Under the pieces are notes generated by a model. It was not told where the DNA came from. It was given only the letters and a program-made list of their open reading frames with translations, and ran no database searches. Shown here piece by piece: positions 23,790 to 31,856 of a stretch of 35,904 bases of DNA. The stretch is from contig JUHI01000034.1 in assembly GCA_000799755.1 (NCBI GenBank), positions 1 to 35,904 of the forward strand. The letters run 5' to 3'. Both the position numbers and the translations under genes were made by a program. This DNA comes from Martinezella tropici. Lineage in GTDB: Bacteria; Pseudomonadota; Alphaproteobacteria; Rhizobiales; Rhizobiaceae. Each line of letters begins with the position of its first letter. Position 1 is the first letter of the stretch.

Positions 23790-24743
23790 TCAGCCAATCC
23801 GCCCTTTCTCCATCAGCCAGGCAACCGATTCCTGAACGGCCTGCAGCGACGTATAGCGCGGCCTATAACCGAGCAGCCGCTCGGCCTTGGCAATCGAGCA
23901 ATTCGGGCTTCTGGCGATATGTTCCCAGGTCGCCTGCGCGTCTTCCGGCGTCTGGCCGTCGGCCCATGCCTCATAGGGCAGAAACTTGAGCTTCGGCTCA
24001 TGCCCGAACCATCGCGACATGGCCTCGGCATAACCTCTGAGCGTCAGTGCCTCACTTGACACTGCATGAAAGGCCTCTCCGGTCGAAACCCGCCAATTGG
24101 CGATCGCGCCCATGAACATTTGCGCGACATCATCGGCATGGACATGGTGGACCGTCTCTAAGCCGAAATTCGGCAAGGCGAGCGTTTCACCCCGCGCCAA
24201 AGTCGAGAAGACGGATGGATTGAAATGTCCGGCCGGATTGAGGGGAACCCAACCGGGACCGACGATATGACCGGGATGGATGAGGGTTGCAGGAAATCCC
24301 CTGCAACGTGCCTCCTCCAGCAGGTGTGCTTCGATCGCCGCCTTCTGGATGCCGTAATCGCCAAACGGACGTTTCGGCGCCTCCTCCGGTGTCGGAACGA
24401 CGGTGGAAAAACCATGTGTCCAGATCGTGCCCGTGTGCAGGAAATGGCCGACATGATCGGCGAGCGCCTCAGTCAGGTGCCTTGCGCTGTCGAGCGTGAA
24501 GCAGATCATGTCGATGACGATATCCGGCTTCAATGCGCGGATGGCCGGACCGAAGCTGCCATCCCGCTCCATCGAGGCGCGATCCATCGCCCGCATATCG
24601 ACCTCATTCCAGGCCCCGTTCGGCAAGTAGGGTTTCGCCTGACCGCGACTGATCGCCACGACCTCGTGCCCCGCCTCGACCAGGCGAGGCACGAGGTAGG
24701 TGCCTACGTGGCCGGTCGCGCCGATAATCACCGTGCGTGTCAT
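23790..24743 (-). CDS. NAD-dependent epimerase/dehydratase family protein
   Basis: The 317-aa protein has the extended-SDR nucleotide motif GATGHVG near the N-terminus (VIIGATGHVGTYLVPRLVEAG). A substrate region follows with FGDYGIQKAAIEAHLLEE, in which the YGIQK motif supplies the catalytic Tyr and Lys, and then LIHPGHIVGPGW. The start at 24743 is chosen because GGGAGGA precedes it and the Rossmann motif begins at once. It lies 123 bp downstream of the lacI-type gene on the same strand and may be cotranscribed with it. A sugar-nucleotide or sugar substrate is likely but not identified. Confidence 0.8.
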   Translation of the reverse strand: MTRTVIIGATGHVGTYLVPRLVEAGHEVVAISRGQAKPYLPNGAWNEVDMRAMDRASMERDGSFGPAIRALKPDIVIDMICFTLDSARHLTEALADHVGHFLHTGTIWTHGFSTVVPTPEEAPKRPFGDYGIQKAAIEAHLLEEARCRGFPATLIHPGHIVGPGWVPLNPAGHFNPSVFSTLARGETLALPNFGLETVHHVHADDVAQMFMGAIANWRVSTGEAFHAVSSEALTLRGYAEAMSRWFGHEPKLKFLPYEAWADGQTPEDAQATWEHIARSPNCSIAKAERLLGYRPRYTSLQAVQESVAWLMEKGRIG

Positions 24744-24866
24744 GATGTCCTCCCAACGATTACAATCAAGATTGCCTAACTCCGCCAAAAACGGAAGCTC
24801 CGGCCCCAGCATAATGCGCCAGCGTGGAATTTACGCGCCAAATAGTCCCGCCACCAGATCGGTTGC

Positions 24867-25919
24867 TCAGTGGGAGCCTTCCGCCATCAGCTCTTGTTTT
24901 TTGGGAGCTCCAAGCCCGACACCGCAGGACAGGCGAACGGTGAGCTCGGTCTGGAGCGTGATGCGTTGATGACGAGCCCCCGCCTTGCCGCTGATTCGTT
25001 CCAGCAGCAATTGCGTCCCAAGCCTGCCCAGCATGGCGGCCGGTTGATCGATGACAGTCAGGAACGGGGAAAGCACGGCCAAGCTCTCGAGATCGTCGAA
25101 ACATACGAGCGCAATGTCCTCCGGCACCGAGAGCTGCCTTTCTCGCAGCGCCTGCATTGCACCGACCGCCGTCATGTTGTTGACGGCAAAGATCGCAGTC
25201 GGACGCGGGTTGAGCGCCAGTATCTGCTGGGCGGCGCGATATCCGCCCAATTGATCGACGACAGTGCGAAAGACGAGCCCCTCATGATACCCGATGCCGA
25301 GCGCCGTCAATCCGTCACGATAGCCTTGCAACCGTTCGCGGCCGGTGAACGTGTCCTCCGCATCGCCGATATGCGCGATGTCCCGATGGCCGAGCGCGCC
25401 GAGATGCTCCACCAGACGCTTTGCGCCGGCCACGTTGTCCGTCACCAGTACGTCGCAGTCGACGCCCGGCAAGGAATTGTCGACCAGCACGACGGGAAAA
25501 CCGCGCCTTAGCAACGGCAATACGCTATGGCGCGATTCATCGCTGGCTGGCGCAAGAAGAAGTCCCTCGACGCCGTAAAGAACGAAATCCTCCAGATATT
25601 CCCGCTCGACACGCAGATCGCCTTCGGTATTGCACAGGAGAACCCGGTACCCTGCCTTGCGCGCCGCTGCCTCCGCCGCATGCGCAAGAATGGCGTAAAA
25701 TGGATTGGCTATATCCCGAAGCACCAGCCCGATTGTCGAGGTCTTGCGGGATGCACGGCTATAGGCGACGCGACTTGGTAGGTAGCCGAGTGTCTTTACG
25801 GCATCCTCGACCCGGCGGCGCGTTTCGTTGTCGACGCCATCGCGCCCATTGAGGACGCGAGAAACGGTCATTGCCGAGACGCCGGCTGCCCGAGCCACAT
25901 CACGTAGTGTGATTGCCAA
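24867..25919 (-). CDS. LacI-family transcriptional regulator, TTG start
   Basis: The 350-aa protein has the LacI helix-turn-helix at its N-terminus (ITLRDVARAAGVSAMTVSRVLNG, then the hinge region near RVAYSRASRKTSTIG). The periplasmic-binding-protein-like effector domain follows (LVLRDIANPFYAIL, LLLAPASDES, FPVVLVDN, TAIFAVNNMTAVGAMQAL). I place the start at the TTG at 25919 because AGGGAG lies eight bases upstream and MAITLRDVA is the family's usual beginning; another TTG at 25946 would add nine residues. It is divergent from the CUT1 transporter operon, which it probably represses in the absence of the sugar. Confidence 0.88.
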   Translation of the reverse strand: MAITLRDVARAAGVSAMTVSRVLNGRDGVDNETRRRVEDAVKTLGYLPSRVAYSRASRKTSTIGLVLRDIANPFYAILAHAAEAAARKAGYRVLLCNTEGDLRVEREYLEDFVLYGVEGLLLAPASDESRHSVLPLLRRGFPVVLVDNSLPGVDCDVLVTDNVAGAKRLVEHLGALGHRDIAHIGDAEDTFTGRERLQGYRDGLTALGIGYHEGLVFRTVVDQLGGYRAAQQILALNPRPTAIFAVNNMTAVGAMQALRERQLSVPEDIALVCFDDLESLAVLSPFLTVIDQPAAMLGRLGTQLLLERISGKAGARHQRITLQTELTVRLSCGVGLGAPKKQELMAEGSH

Positions 25920-25934
25920 TGCGTTAACTCCCTC

Positions 25935-25966
25935 GTTACGTACCAAGGCATAATGTTACGTAACAT
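25935..25966. promoter_or_regulatory. Paired operator candidates for the LacI-type regulator
   Basis: ATGTTACGTAACAT (25953-25966) is a perfect 14-bp palindrome with the central CG typical of LacI-family operators. GTTACGTAC (25935-25943) repeats its core, and the two TACGTA centres are exactly 20 bp apart, about two helical turns. Both lie just upstream of the TTG start, so the regulator may repress itself. Confidence 0.65.
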
Positions 25967-25997
25967 CACTATTTTATTGTAATTTCAAGGTCATTAA

Positions 25998-26027
25998 TTG
26001 ACAAGCGTTGTTACCGAACGTTACAAC
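25998..26027 (+). promoter_or_regulatory. Promoter of the CUT1 sugar transporter with GTTAC repeats
   Basis: TTGACA (25998-26003) and TACAAC (26022-26027) are separated by 18 bases. GTTAC occurs at 26010-26014 and 26020-26024, inside the spacer and against the -10 box, repeating the half-site of the nearby palindrome. GTTGT and ACAAC flank this stretch as an imperfect inverted repeat (26007-26027). A LacI-family repressor bound here would block the promoter. Confidence 0.5.
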
Positions 26028-26164
26028 CAACCTCACCTGAGGCGACGAGCGGGAAGCATTTGCTTGTCGGGCAAACCTGTCTCGGGTCTTGTTTGGAGGT
26101 CGCCGACCCCGTCGGCGTTTTTTAGTTAACGAATTCAATCGGCGTGTGTTTATGGGAGGACTAA

Positions 26165-27436
26165 ATGCTGCATAAATCGCTCATGGGGCTGTTGCTGGGT
26201 TCAGCACTGGCCGCTACTAGCCTTGGCTTTGCCGGCGCGGCGCAGGCTCAGACCAAAGAAATTCAGATGTTGCACTGGTGGACCTCGGGCGGCGAAGCCG
26301 CCGCGCTGAAGGTCATCAAGGATGCGCTCGCCAAGCAGGGTTACACTTGGAAGGACGTCCCCGTCGCAGGCGGCGGCGGCAATGCGGCCATGACCACGCT
26401 CAAGGCGATGGTTGCCGCGGGCAATTATCCGACCTCGTCGCAGATGCTGGGCTACAACGTTCTCGTCTACGCCGAAGCCGGAAAGCTTGGCGACCTGACG
26501 GACCTTGCCAAGTCCGAAGGCTGGGACAAGGCCGTTCCGGCCGCCTTCCAGAAGTTCTCGACCTATGACGGTAAATGGGTTGCCGTGCCCGTCAACGTCC
26601 ACTCCGTCAACTGGGTGTGGATCAACAAGGCCGTCATGGACAAGATCGGCGGCACCGAGCCGAAGACCTTCGACGACTTCCTCGCTCTGCTCGACAAGGC
26701 CAAGAAGGCCGGTGTGACCCCGCTTGCTCTCGGTGGCCAGGACTGGCAGGAAGCCATCCTGTTCGACGACGTCGTGCTCGCAACCGGCGGACCGGAATTC
26801 TACAAGAAGGCCTTCAACGACCTTGATGAGGCATCCCTGAAGTCCGACACCATGAAGAAGTCCTTCGATAACCTTGCCAAGCTCAAGGCTTATGTCGATC
26901 CCAACTTCTCCGGCCGCGACTGGAACCTCACGACCGCCATGGTGATCAAGGGCGATGCCCTCGTTCAGGTCATGGGCGACTGGGCCAAGGGCGAATTCCA
27001 CAATGCCCAGAAGAAGCCGGGCGAAGACTTCCTGTGCTATCGCTTCCCCGGTACGGACGGCAGCGTTGCCTACAACTCCGACATGTTCGCCATGTTCGAT
27101 GTCGGCGCCGACCGCAAGGACGCGCAGGTGGCTCTCGCCAAGACCACCATGTCCAAGGAAGTGCAGTCCGCCTTCAACGTGATCAAGGGCTCGGTTCCTT
27201 CGCGGACGGACGTTCCGGATACCGACTTTGACATTTGCGGCAAGAAGGGCATGGCCGACCTGAAGAAGGCCAATGAAAACGGCACCCTCTTCGGCTCGCT
27301 CGCTCAGGGCTACGGTGCTCCTCCGGCTGTGACGAACGCCTATCTCGACGTGGTCGACAAGTTCTTCAACGGCCAGATCAAGACCTCCGACGAGGCCGTG
27401 ACCCAGCTCGTGAAGGCAATCAACGACGCAAAGTAA
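26165..27436 (+). CDS. CUT1 sugar ABC transporter binding protein, GtsA-like (glucose/mannose type)
   Basis: The 423-aa protein has a signal peptide (cleavage after AQA near residue 28) and a family-1 extracellular solute-binding fold. Several stretches resemble Pseudomonas GtsA: MLHWWTSGGEAAALKVIK, VAGGGGNAAMTTLKAMV, VPVNVHSVNWVWIN, LGGQDWQEAILFDDVVLA, FSGRDWNLTTAMVIKGDAL, MGDWAKGEF, and KGSVPSRTD. GtsA proteins bind glucose or mannose, so a hexose is the best guess. GGGAGG precedes the ATG. It heads a four-gene operon (binding protein, two permeases, ATPase) divergent from a LacI regulator. A strong stem-loop follows the gene, consistent with excess receptor production. Confidence 0.87.
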   Translation: MLHKSLMGLLLGSALAATSLGFAGAAQAQTKEIQMLHWWTSGGEAAALKVIKDALAKQGYTWKDVPVAGGGGNAAMTTLKAMVAAGNYPTSSQMLGYNVLVYAEAGKLGDLTDLAKSEGWDKAVPAAFQKFSTYDGKWVAVPVNVHSVNWVWINKAVMDKIGGTEPKTFDDFLALLDKAKKAGVTPLALGGQDWQEAILFDDVVLATGGPEFYKKAFNDLDEASLKSDTMKKSFDNLAKLKAYVDPNFSGRDWNLTTAMVIKGDALVQVMGDWAKGEFHNAQKKPGEDFLCYRFPGTDGSVAYNSDMFAMFDVGADRKDAQVALAKTTMSKEVQSAFNVIKGSVPSRTDVPDTDFDICGKKGMADLKKANENGTLFGSLAQGYGAPPAVTNAYLDVVDKFFNGQIKTSDEAVTQLVKAINDAK

Positions 27437-27444
27437 GGATGGAA

Positions 27445-27469
27445 GTCGGGCGCGCCAGCCGCGCCCGAC
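27445..27469 (+). other. Stem-loop after the CUT1 binding-protein gene
   Basis: GTCGGGCGCG and CGCGCCCGAC form a perfect 10-bp stem with a 5-base loop, beginning 9 bp after the stop. No T-run follows. The next gene starts 126 bp later, so this probably limits read-through or protects the upstream mRNA, parallel to the stem-loop after rhaS. The rest of the spacer shows no gene. Confidence 0.65.
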
Positions 27470-27594
27470 CTCAACTTGCGATGTTGTCATGCTCCCAGCG
27501 GGGGTTTAGGCCTTTTCCTTGAAGCGCCGCCTGCCGACAGGTCCATTAGGCCTTGAGGAAAAACCACCCGGAGAAAAGAGAACAGGACAAATCC

Positions 27595-28533
27595 ATGGCC
27601 TTAACCACGACCGCACCGACGGTGCAGACCCGTGCCGGATTTCGAGAGAAGCTGCAGGACGCGCTGCCCAAGATCGTACTCGCTCCGAGCTTCGCGCTGA
27701 TCGTCGTCTTCGTCTATGGCTTCATCCTATGGACCATCTTCCTGTCCTTCACCAATTCGAAGGATTTTCCCAGCACCAAGCTGGTCGGATGGACGAGTTA
27801 CCTGAAACTTTGGAACTGGACCTTCGAAAGCAGTCCGCCTTCGAACTGGTACACGTCGATCACCAACATGGCGATCTACGGTGTGCTCTATGTCGGCATT
27901 TGCATGGCGCTGGGCCTTCTGCTTGCCATCCTGCTTGACCAGAAGATCCGGGCCGAAGGCTTTCTGCGCACCATATATCTCTATCCCATGGCGCTTTCGA
28001 TGATCGTCACGGGCGTCGCCTGGAAATGGTTCCTCGACCCGAGCCTCGGCCTCGAACAGACGCTCCACCGCATCGGCTGGACGAGCTTTCATTTCGGCTG
28101 GCTCAAGGACCCCAACTTCGTCATCTATACGGTCGTCATCGCCGGCGTCTGGCAGACCTCCGGCTTCGTCATGGCGATGTTCCTGGCGGGACTGCGCGGT
28201 ATCGACTCCGAAATGCTGAAGGCGGCGCAAATCGACGGCGCGTCCGGCTTCCGGATTTACTGGCGCATCGTCATTCCGATCCTGCGGCCCGTCTTCCTGT
28301 CCGCGTTCATCGTGCTGACGCACATGGCGATCAAATCCTACGACCTCGTGGTGGCCCTGACATCGGGCGGACCTGGGGGCTCGGCCTGGCTCCCTTCGCT
28401 CTTCATGAACGACTATTCCTTCAAGCGTAGCCAGATGGATGTCGGCTCGGCCAGCGCGGTGATCATGCTGATGGCCATCACCGCGATCATCGTTCCCTAT
28501 CTCTATTCCGAATTGAGGGAGAAGGCTCGATGA
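27595..28533 (+). CDS. CUT1 sugar ABC transporter permease, GtsB/MalF-like
   Basis: The 312-aa inner-membrane protein has about six transmembrane segments. It carries the EAA cytoplasmic loop (SEMLKAAQIDGASGFRIYWR followed by IVIPILRPV), which docks on the ATPase. LLLAILLDQKIRAEGFLRTI and YLYPMALSMIVTGVAWKW are like GtsB-type permeases. The ATG at 27595 is chosen with AGGACA upstream; an in-frame ATG 42 bases earlier lacks a good site. It overlaps the next permease gene by four bases (ATGA). Confidence 0.88.
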   Translation: MALTTTAPTVQTRAGFREKLQDALPKIVLAPSFALIVVFVYGFILWTIFLSFTNSKDFPSTKLVGWTSYLKLWNWTFESSPPSNWYTSITNMAIYGVLYVGICMALGLLLAILLDQKIRAEGFLRTIYLYPMALSMIVTGVAWKWFLDPSLGLEQTLHRIGWTSFHFGWLKDPNFVIYTVVIAGVWQTSGFVMAMFLAGLRGIDSEMLKAAQIDGASGFRIYWRIVIPILRPVFLSAFIVLTHMAIKSYDLVVALTSGGPGGSAWLPSLFMNDYSFKRSQMDVGSASAVIMLMAITAIIVPYLYSELREKAR

Positions 28534-29468
28534 GCACGGCAACCAGAGAAATCGCCGGCCCCGCAGGCGGCAATCGCGGCGGACGCTTCATCATTTATGG
28601 TCTGCTCGCCATCTTCGCCCTCCTCTATCTCTTGCCGCTTTGGGTCATGGTCGTCACGTCTTTCAAGACGATGAGCGAGATCCAGGACGGCAATATGCTG
28701 TCCCTGCCGAGCGCGCCGACGGTCACTCCATGGCTGCGCGCCTGGAGCGGAGGATGCGACGCGCTCAACAACTGCATTTCAGGCGTTGCCGCGCATTTCT
28801 GGGCCTCCGTCTACATGGTTGTGCCGGCTGTGGCGATCTCGACGATCCTCGGCGCGCTCAATGGCTATGTGCTGACGAAATGGCGCTTCCGCGGCCACAA
28901 GCTGGTCTTCGCCTTGATGCTCTTTGCCTGCTTCATTCCCTTCCAGTCGGTGCTCCTGCCGATGGCGACCCTGCTCGGCAAGTTCAACATGGCGGCAAGC
29001 TATCTGCAGTCGACTATCGGCACCTCGCTCGGCATCGGCTCGTCCACGCTCAAACTGGTGGTCGTGCATGTGATCTACGGCTTAGGTTTCACCACCCTGT
29101 TCTTCCGCAACTATTATGAGGCGTTTCCGAACGAACTCATCAAGGCTGCGATGGTGGATGGTGCAGGCTTTTTCCAGATCTTCCGGCGGATATTGCTGCC
29201 CAATTCGGTGCCGATCATCGTGGTCACGGTCATTTTCCAGTTCACCAACATCTGGAACGACTTCCTCTTCGCCTCGACCTATGCGCCGGGTGACAGCAGC
29301 CCGATCACCATGGCGGTCAACAACATCGTCAACACGTCCGGCGGCACGGTCGAATACAATGTCAACATGGCCGCCGCGATGATCGCGGGTCTCCCCACCC
29401 TTCTCGTTTATATTCTCGCCGGCCGCTATTTCGTGCGCGGCCTGATGGCTGGCGCTGTGAAAGGCTGA
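28530..29468 (+). CDS. CUT1 sugar ABC transporter permease, GtsC/MalG-like
   Basis: The 312-aa protein has about six membrane spans and the EAA loop NELIKAAMVDGAGFFQIFRR followed by ILLPNSVPI. An extra periplasmic segment with two cysteines near the first helix (SGGCDALNNCISG) is seen in glucose/mannose-type GtsC proteins. It pairs with the upstream permease in the membrane complex. Its start overlaps the first permease's stop, and its own stop lies only 4 bp before the ATPase gene. Confidence 0.88.
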   Translation: MSTATREIAGPAGGNRGGRFIIYGLLAIFALLYLLPLWVMVVTSFKTMSEIQDGNMLSLPSAPTVTPWLRAWSGGCDALNNCISGVAAHFWASVYMVVPAVAISTILGALNGYVLTKWRFRGHKLVFALMLFACFIPFQSVLLPMATLLGKFNMAASYLQSTIGTSLGIGSSTLKLVVVHVIYGLGFTTLFFRNYYEAFPNELIKAAMVDGAGFFQIFRRILLPNSVPIIVVTVIFQFTNIWNDFLFASTYAPGDSSPITMAVNNIVNTSGGTVEYNVNMAAAMIAGLPTLLVYILAGRYFVRGLMAGAVKG

Positions 29469-29472
29469 CCCC

Positions 29473-30585
29473 ATGACGTTTTTGGAAATCAACAATCTCA
29501 AGAAGCGTTACGGCGCCGTCGAAATCCTGAAGGGGATCAATCTCGACCTGGACAAGGGCGGCTTCCTCGTTCTGGTCGGCCCGTCCGGCTGCGGCAAGTC
29601 GACCTTGCTCAACACCATCGCTGGCCTCGAGAACATCAGCGAGGGCGAGATCCGGGTCGATAGCAACAGGATCAACGAGCTGCATCCGTCCAAGCGCGAC
29701 ATCGCCATGGTGTTCCAGAGCTACGCACTCTATCCCAACATGACGGTCGGGCAGAACATCGCCTTCGGCATGGAGATGCGGGGAGTCGCCAAAGCCGAGC
29801 GCGACAAGGCGGTCACGCAAGTCGCCAAGACACTGCAGATCGGCCATCTCCTCGACCGCAAGCCATCGCAACTGTCAGGCGGCCAGCGCCAGCGCGTCGC
29901 CATGGGCCGCGCCCTGGTGCGCGATCCCAAGCTCTTCCTGTTCGACGAGCCGCTCTCCAACCTCGACGCCAAGCTGCGTGTCGATATGCGCCTCGAGATC
30001 AAGCGCCTGCATGCGACGACCGGCAAGACCATCGTCTACGTCACGCATGACCAGATCGAGGCGATGACGCTCGCCACCAAGATCGCAGTGCTGAAGGATG
30101 GGGAATTGCAGCAGGTCGGCACGCCGGCGGAAATCTACAATACGCCGAGCAACCTCTTCGTCGCCGATTTCATGGGATCACCTGCCATGAACCTCATTCC
30201 GGCCAAGGTTGCTCAGGAAAATGGCAGGACGGTCCTCAAGATCCTCAGCAAGAACGGCAGCGACCGCAGTCTGCCAGTTCCGGAAAATATCGCCGGCTCA
30301 CCGTTGGAGAATGGACGCGAGCTGATCTTCGGCATCCGACCTGAAGCCATCACCGACCATGACAGCGCGGATCGCAATTCCAAGGCGATCGAAACGGTGA
30401 ATGCCGTCGTCGACGTGGTGGAACCGGCCGGCGCCGACACCTTTGTCGTCACGCACCTCGGCGGCAAGGAGGTGACCGCGCGCATGCGTTCCGATGCCGC
30501 GGTGGCGCCAGGCCAGCAGTTGCCCTTCGCCTTCAATCTCGACAAGGCGGTCGTCTTCGACCCCACCTCCGGCAAACGGCTCTAG
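29473..30585 (+). CDS. CUT1 sugar ABC transporter ATPase (MalK/UgpC family)
   Basis: The 370-aa protein is a full-length MalK-type subunit. It has Walker A GPSGCGKST (36-44), Q-loop FQSYALYPNM, signature LSGGQRQRVAMGRAL (from 134), Walker B LFLFDEPLSNLD and H-loop His192 (YVTHD). A C-terminal OB-type regulatory domain (about 240-370, with FGIRPEA) follows. Such ATPases often energise several CUT1 importers. It closes the transporter operon and converges on the IalB-like gene. No clear terminator is seen in the 93-bp gap, only short AT-rich inverted repeats. Confidence 0.92.
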   Translation: MTFLEINNLKKRYGAVEILKGINLDLDKGGFLVLVGPSGCGKSTLLNTIAGLENISEGEIRVDSNRINELHPSKRDIAMVFQSYALYPNMTVGQNIAFGMEMRGVAKAERDKAVTQVAKTLQIGHLLDRKPSQLSGGQRQRVAMGRALVRDPKLFLFDEPLSNLDAKLRVDMRLEIKRLHATTGKTIVYVTHDQIEAMTLATKIAVLKDGELQQVGTPAEIYNTPSNLFVADFMGSPAMNLIPAKVAQENGRTVLKILSKNGSDRSLPVPENIAGSPLENGRELIFGIRPEAITDHDSADRNSKAIETVNAVVDVVEPAGADTFVVTHLGGKEVTARMRSDAAVAPGQQLPFAFNLDKAVVFDPTSGKRL

Positions 30586-30678
30586 GCCTTTTCGCTTTTT
30601 TCTTCAAAGCGCGAAATGCCCGGTCCCGCTTATTGCGTATTTTCGAACGGAAAGCCGCTGCACATTTCCCGAAAATGT

Positions 30679-31206
30679 CTAGCGAGCGGCTAAAGCGGTA
30701 ATGCGATCGGCAGCGGCCGAAAAGCCTTGCAGGGACACCTGGAAGCCGAGGGCGTTGCCGCCATCGGCAACGACCTTGAGGTTCAGGCGCGATCCCGTCC
30801 GTAATTTGCCAAGTGTCGCGGCGTCGATCGGCAGCAAGGCAATGCAGCCATTGGGCAAGCAAGTGCGAAAACGAACCGGTTTTAGAGCCGGCTGGTCATC
30901 GATATTCGGTGTCACGCCGGAGTCGAGGACAATTCCGAACGGCAGCAACAACGTTGCGAGCGCACTGCCGTCGGGACGCATCTGCATTTCGACCGCAAGC
31001 AGACGCTGACCATTCTGCTGGGTTTGATCTTGTGAAATCGTGCATGCCGACGCCTTGTCACGCTGACTGCATGCGACGCGCCAGTCCTGGTAGGTCTCCT
31101 GCAGGTTCGATGCGCCGTTTGGCAAAGCCGACTGGGCAAGGGCCGCAGGCACCGATGTCAACGAAGCAAGGCTCATGCAGACAAAGGCGAGGGCCGCATA
31201 TCCCAT
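30679..31206 (-). CDS. IalB-family (invasion-associated locus B) periplasmic protein, second copy
   Basis: From the ATG at 31206 the protein is 175 aa, with a signal peptide (MGYAALAFVCMSLASLTSVP, cleavage after ALAQ). The IalB domain follows: ETYQDWRVACSQRDKASACTISQDQTQQNGQ, LLPFGIVLDSGVTP, and FRTCLPNGCIALLPID with the paired cysteines typical of the family. No ribosome-binding site is obvious. A TTG at 31248 would give a more basic n-region and is an alternative start. IalB of Bartonella is associated with host-cell invasion; rhizobial homologues are common and mostly uncharacterised. It is 176 bp after the DUF4189 gene, so it may be cotranscribed or separate. Confidence 0.78.
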   Translation of the reverse strand: MGYAALAFVCMSLASLTSVPAALAQSALPNGASNLQETYQDWRVACSQRDKASACTISQDQTQQNGQRLLAVEMQMRPDGSALATLLLPFGIVLDSGVTPNIDDQPALKPVRFRTCLPNGCIALLPIDAATLGKLRTGSRLNLKVVADGGNALGFQVSLQGFSAAADRITALAAR

Positions 31207-31382
31207 GCGGCCAATGGTCCGAACTGAAATGAATCTCTGATTTGACAAGGGATAAGATCTCGCGATTTGAAAAACGATCTGCCGCGACCCGCTTCGTAAG
31301 AGGGCAAGGTGGCGGATGAAGAGCGCACATGACCGCCGCCGGTGCGAACGCGCGCACTCGGATCGGTCACGGCTGGGGTAGG

Positions 31383-31856
31383 TCACGTGCATACCCATTC
31401 CCGCACGCTGCAGCGAGAGCCCGAGCGCTCGCATGCCTTAAGCGCAAGATCCTCCGCTTCGCGGCGCGTCGATGCCGAATCAACGCCCCAGGGCGTCGCG
31501 CGGTTACCACTTTCCTTGCCGATGGCGAGGGCGCCGCAATGATTGTAGGGAAAGCCGGTCTTGTCGTCGTCATCCCAATGCCGATGATTGCGGAATATGC
31601 TGACGACGACGCAACTGCGGCCCTTGTCCCGCTCGCAATGCTTGAGGGCGATATCCATCGCCTCCTGTCGCTTGTCGGCTCCCGAAAAGAAGCCGTATTT
31701 CTCATCCGGCGCGGAATAGGCAATGGCCGCCCATATGCCATGCTCCTCCGGCGGCGGAGCCGGCGCCTGCTCCATCGTAAAGAGATCGGCAGCTCCCAGG
31801 CGTGCAGTGCAGGCAAGAAGCAGGCCGATTGCCACGATCGCAGATCTCAATCTCAT
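31383..31856 (-). CDS. DUF4189-domain secreted protein
   Basis: The 157-aa protein has a signal peptide (MRLRSAIVAIGLLLACTARL, cleavage near residue 23). The DUF4189 pattern follows, with two similar halves: IWAAIAYSAPDEKYGFFSGADKRQEAM with ALKHCERDKGRSCVVV, then CGALAIGKESG with AEDLALKACERSGSRCSV. Four or more cysteines suggest disulfides in the periplasm. The molecular role of DUF4189 is unknown. Its start overlaps the stop of the upstream membrane-anchored gene by four bases, so the two are translationally coupled in the adhesin-linked operon. Confidence 0.8.
   Translation of the reverse strand: MRLRSAIVAIGLLLACTARLGAADLFTMEQAPAPPPEEHGIWAAIAYSAPDEKYGFFSGADKRQEAMDIALKHCERDKGRSCVVVSIFRNHRHWDDDDKTGFPYNHCGALAIGKESGNRATPWGVDSASTRREAEDLALKACERSGSRCSVREWVCT

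Noticed and set aside
26201..27490. Open frame of 429 codons on the minus strand opposite the CUT1 binding protein
   Set aside because: Antisense to a strongly biased, highly conserved receptor gene. Its composition reflects the codon usage of the real gene.
30589..30616. TTTTCGC...GCGAAA inverted repeat after the CUT1 ATPase gene as a terminator
   Set aside because: Only six pairs around a 15-base loop and the T-run lies in the loop, not after the stem. Too weak to call.
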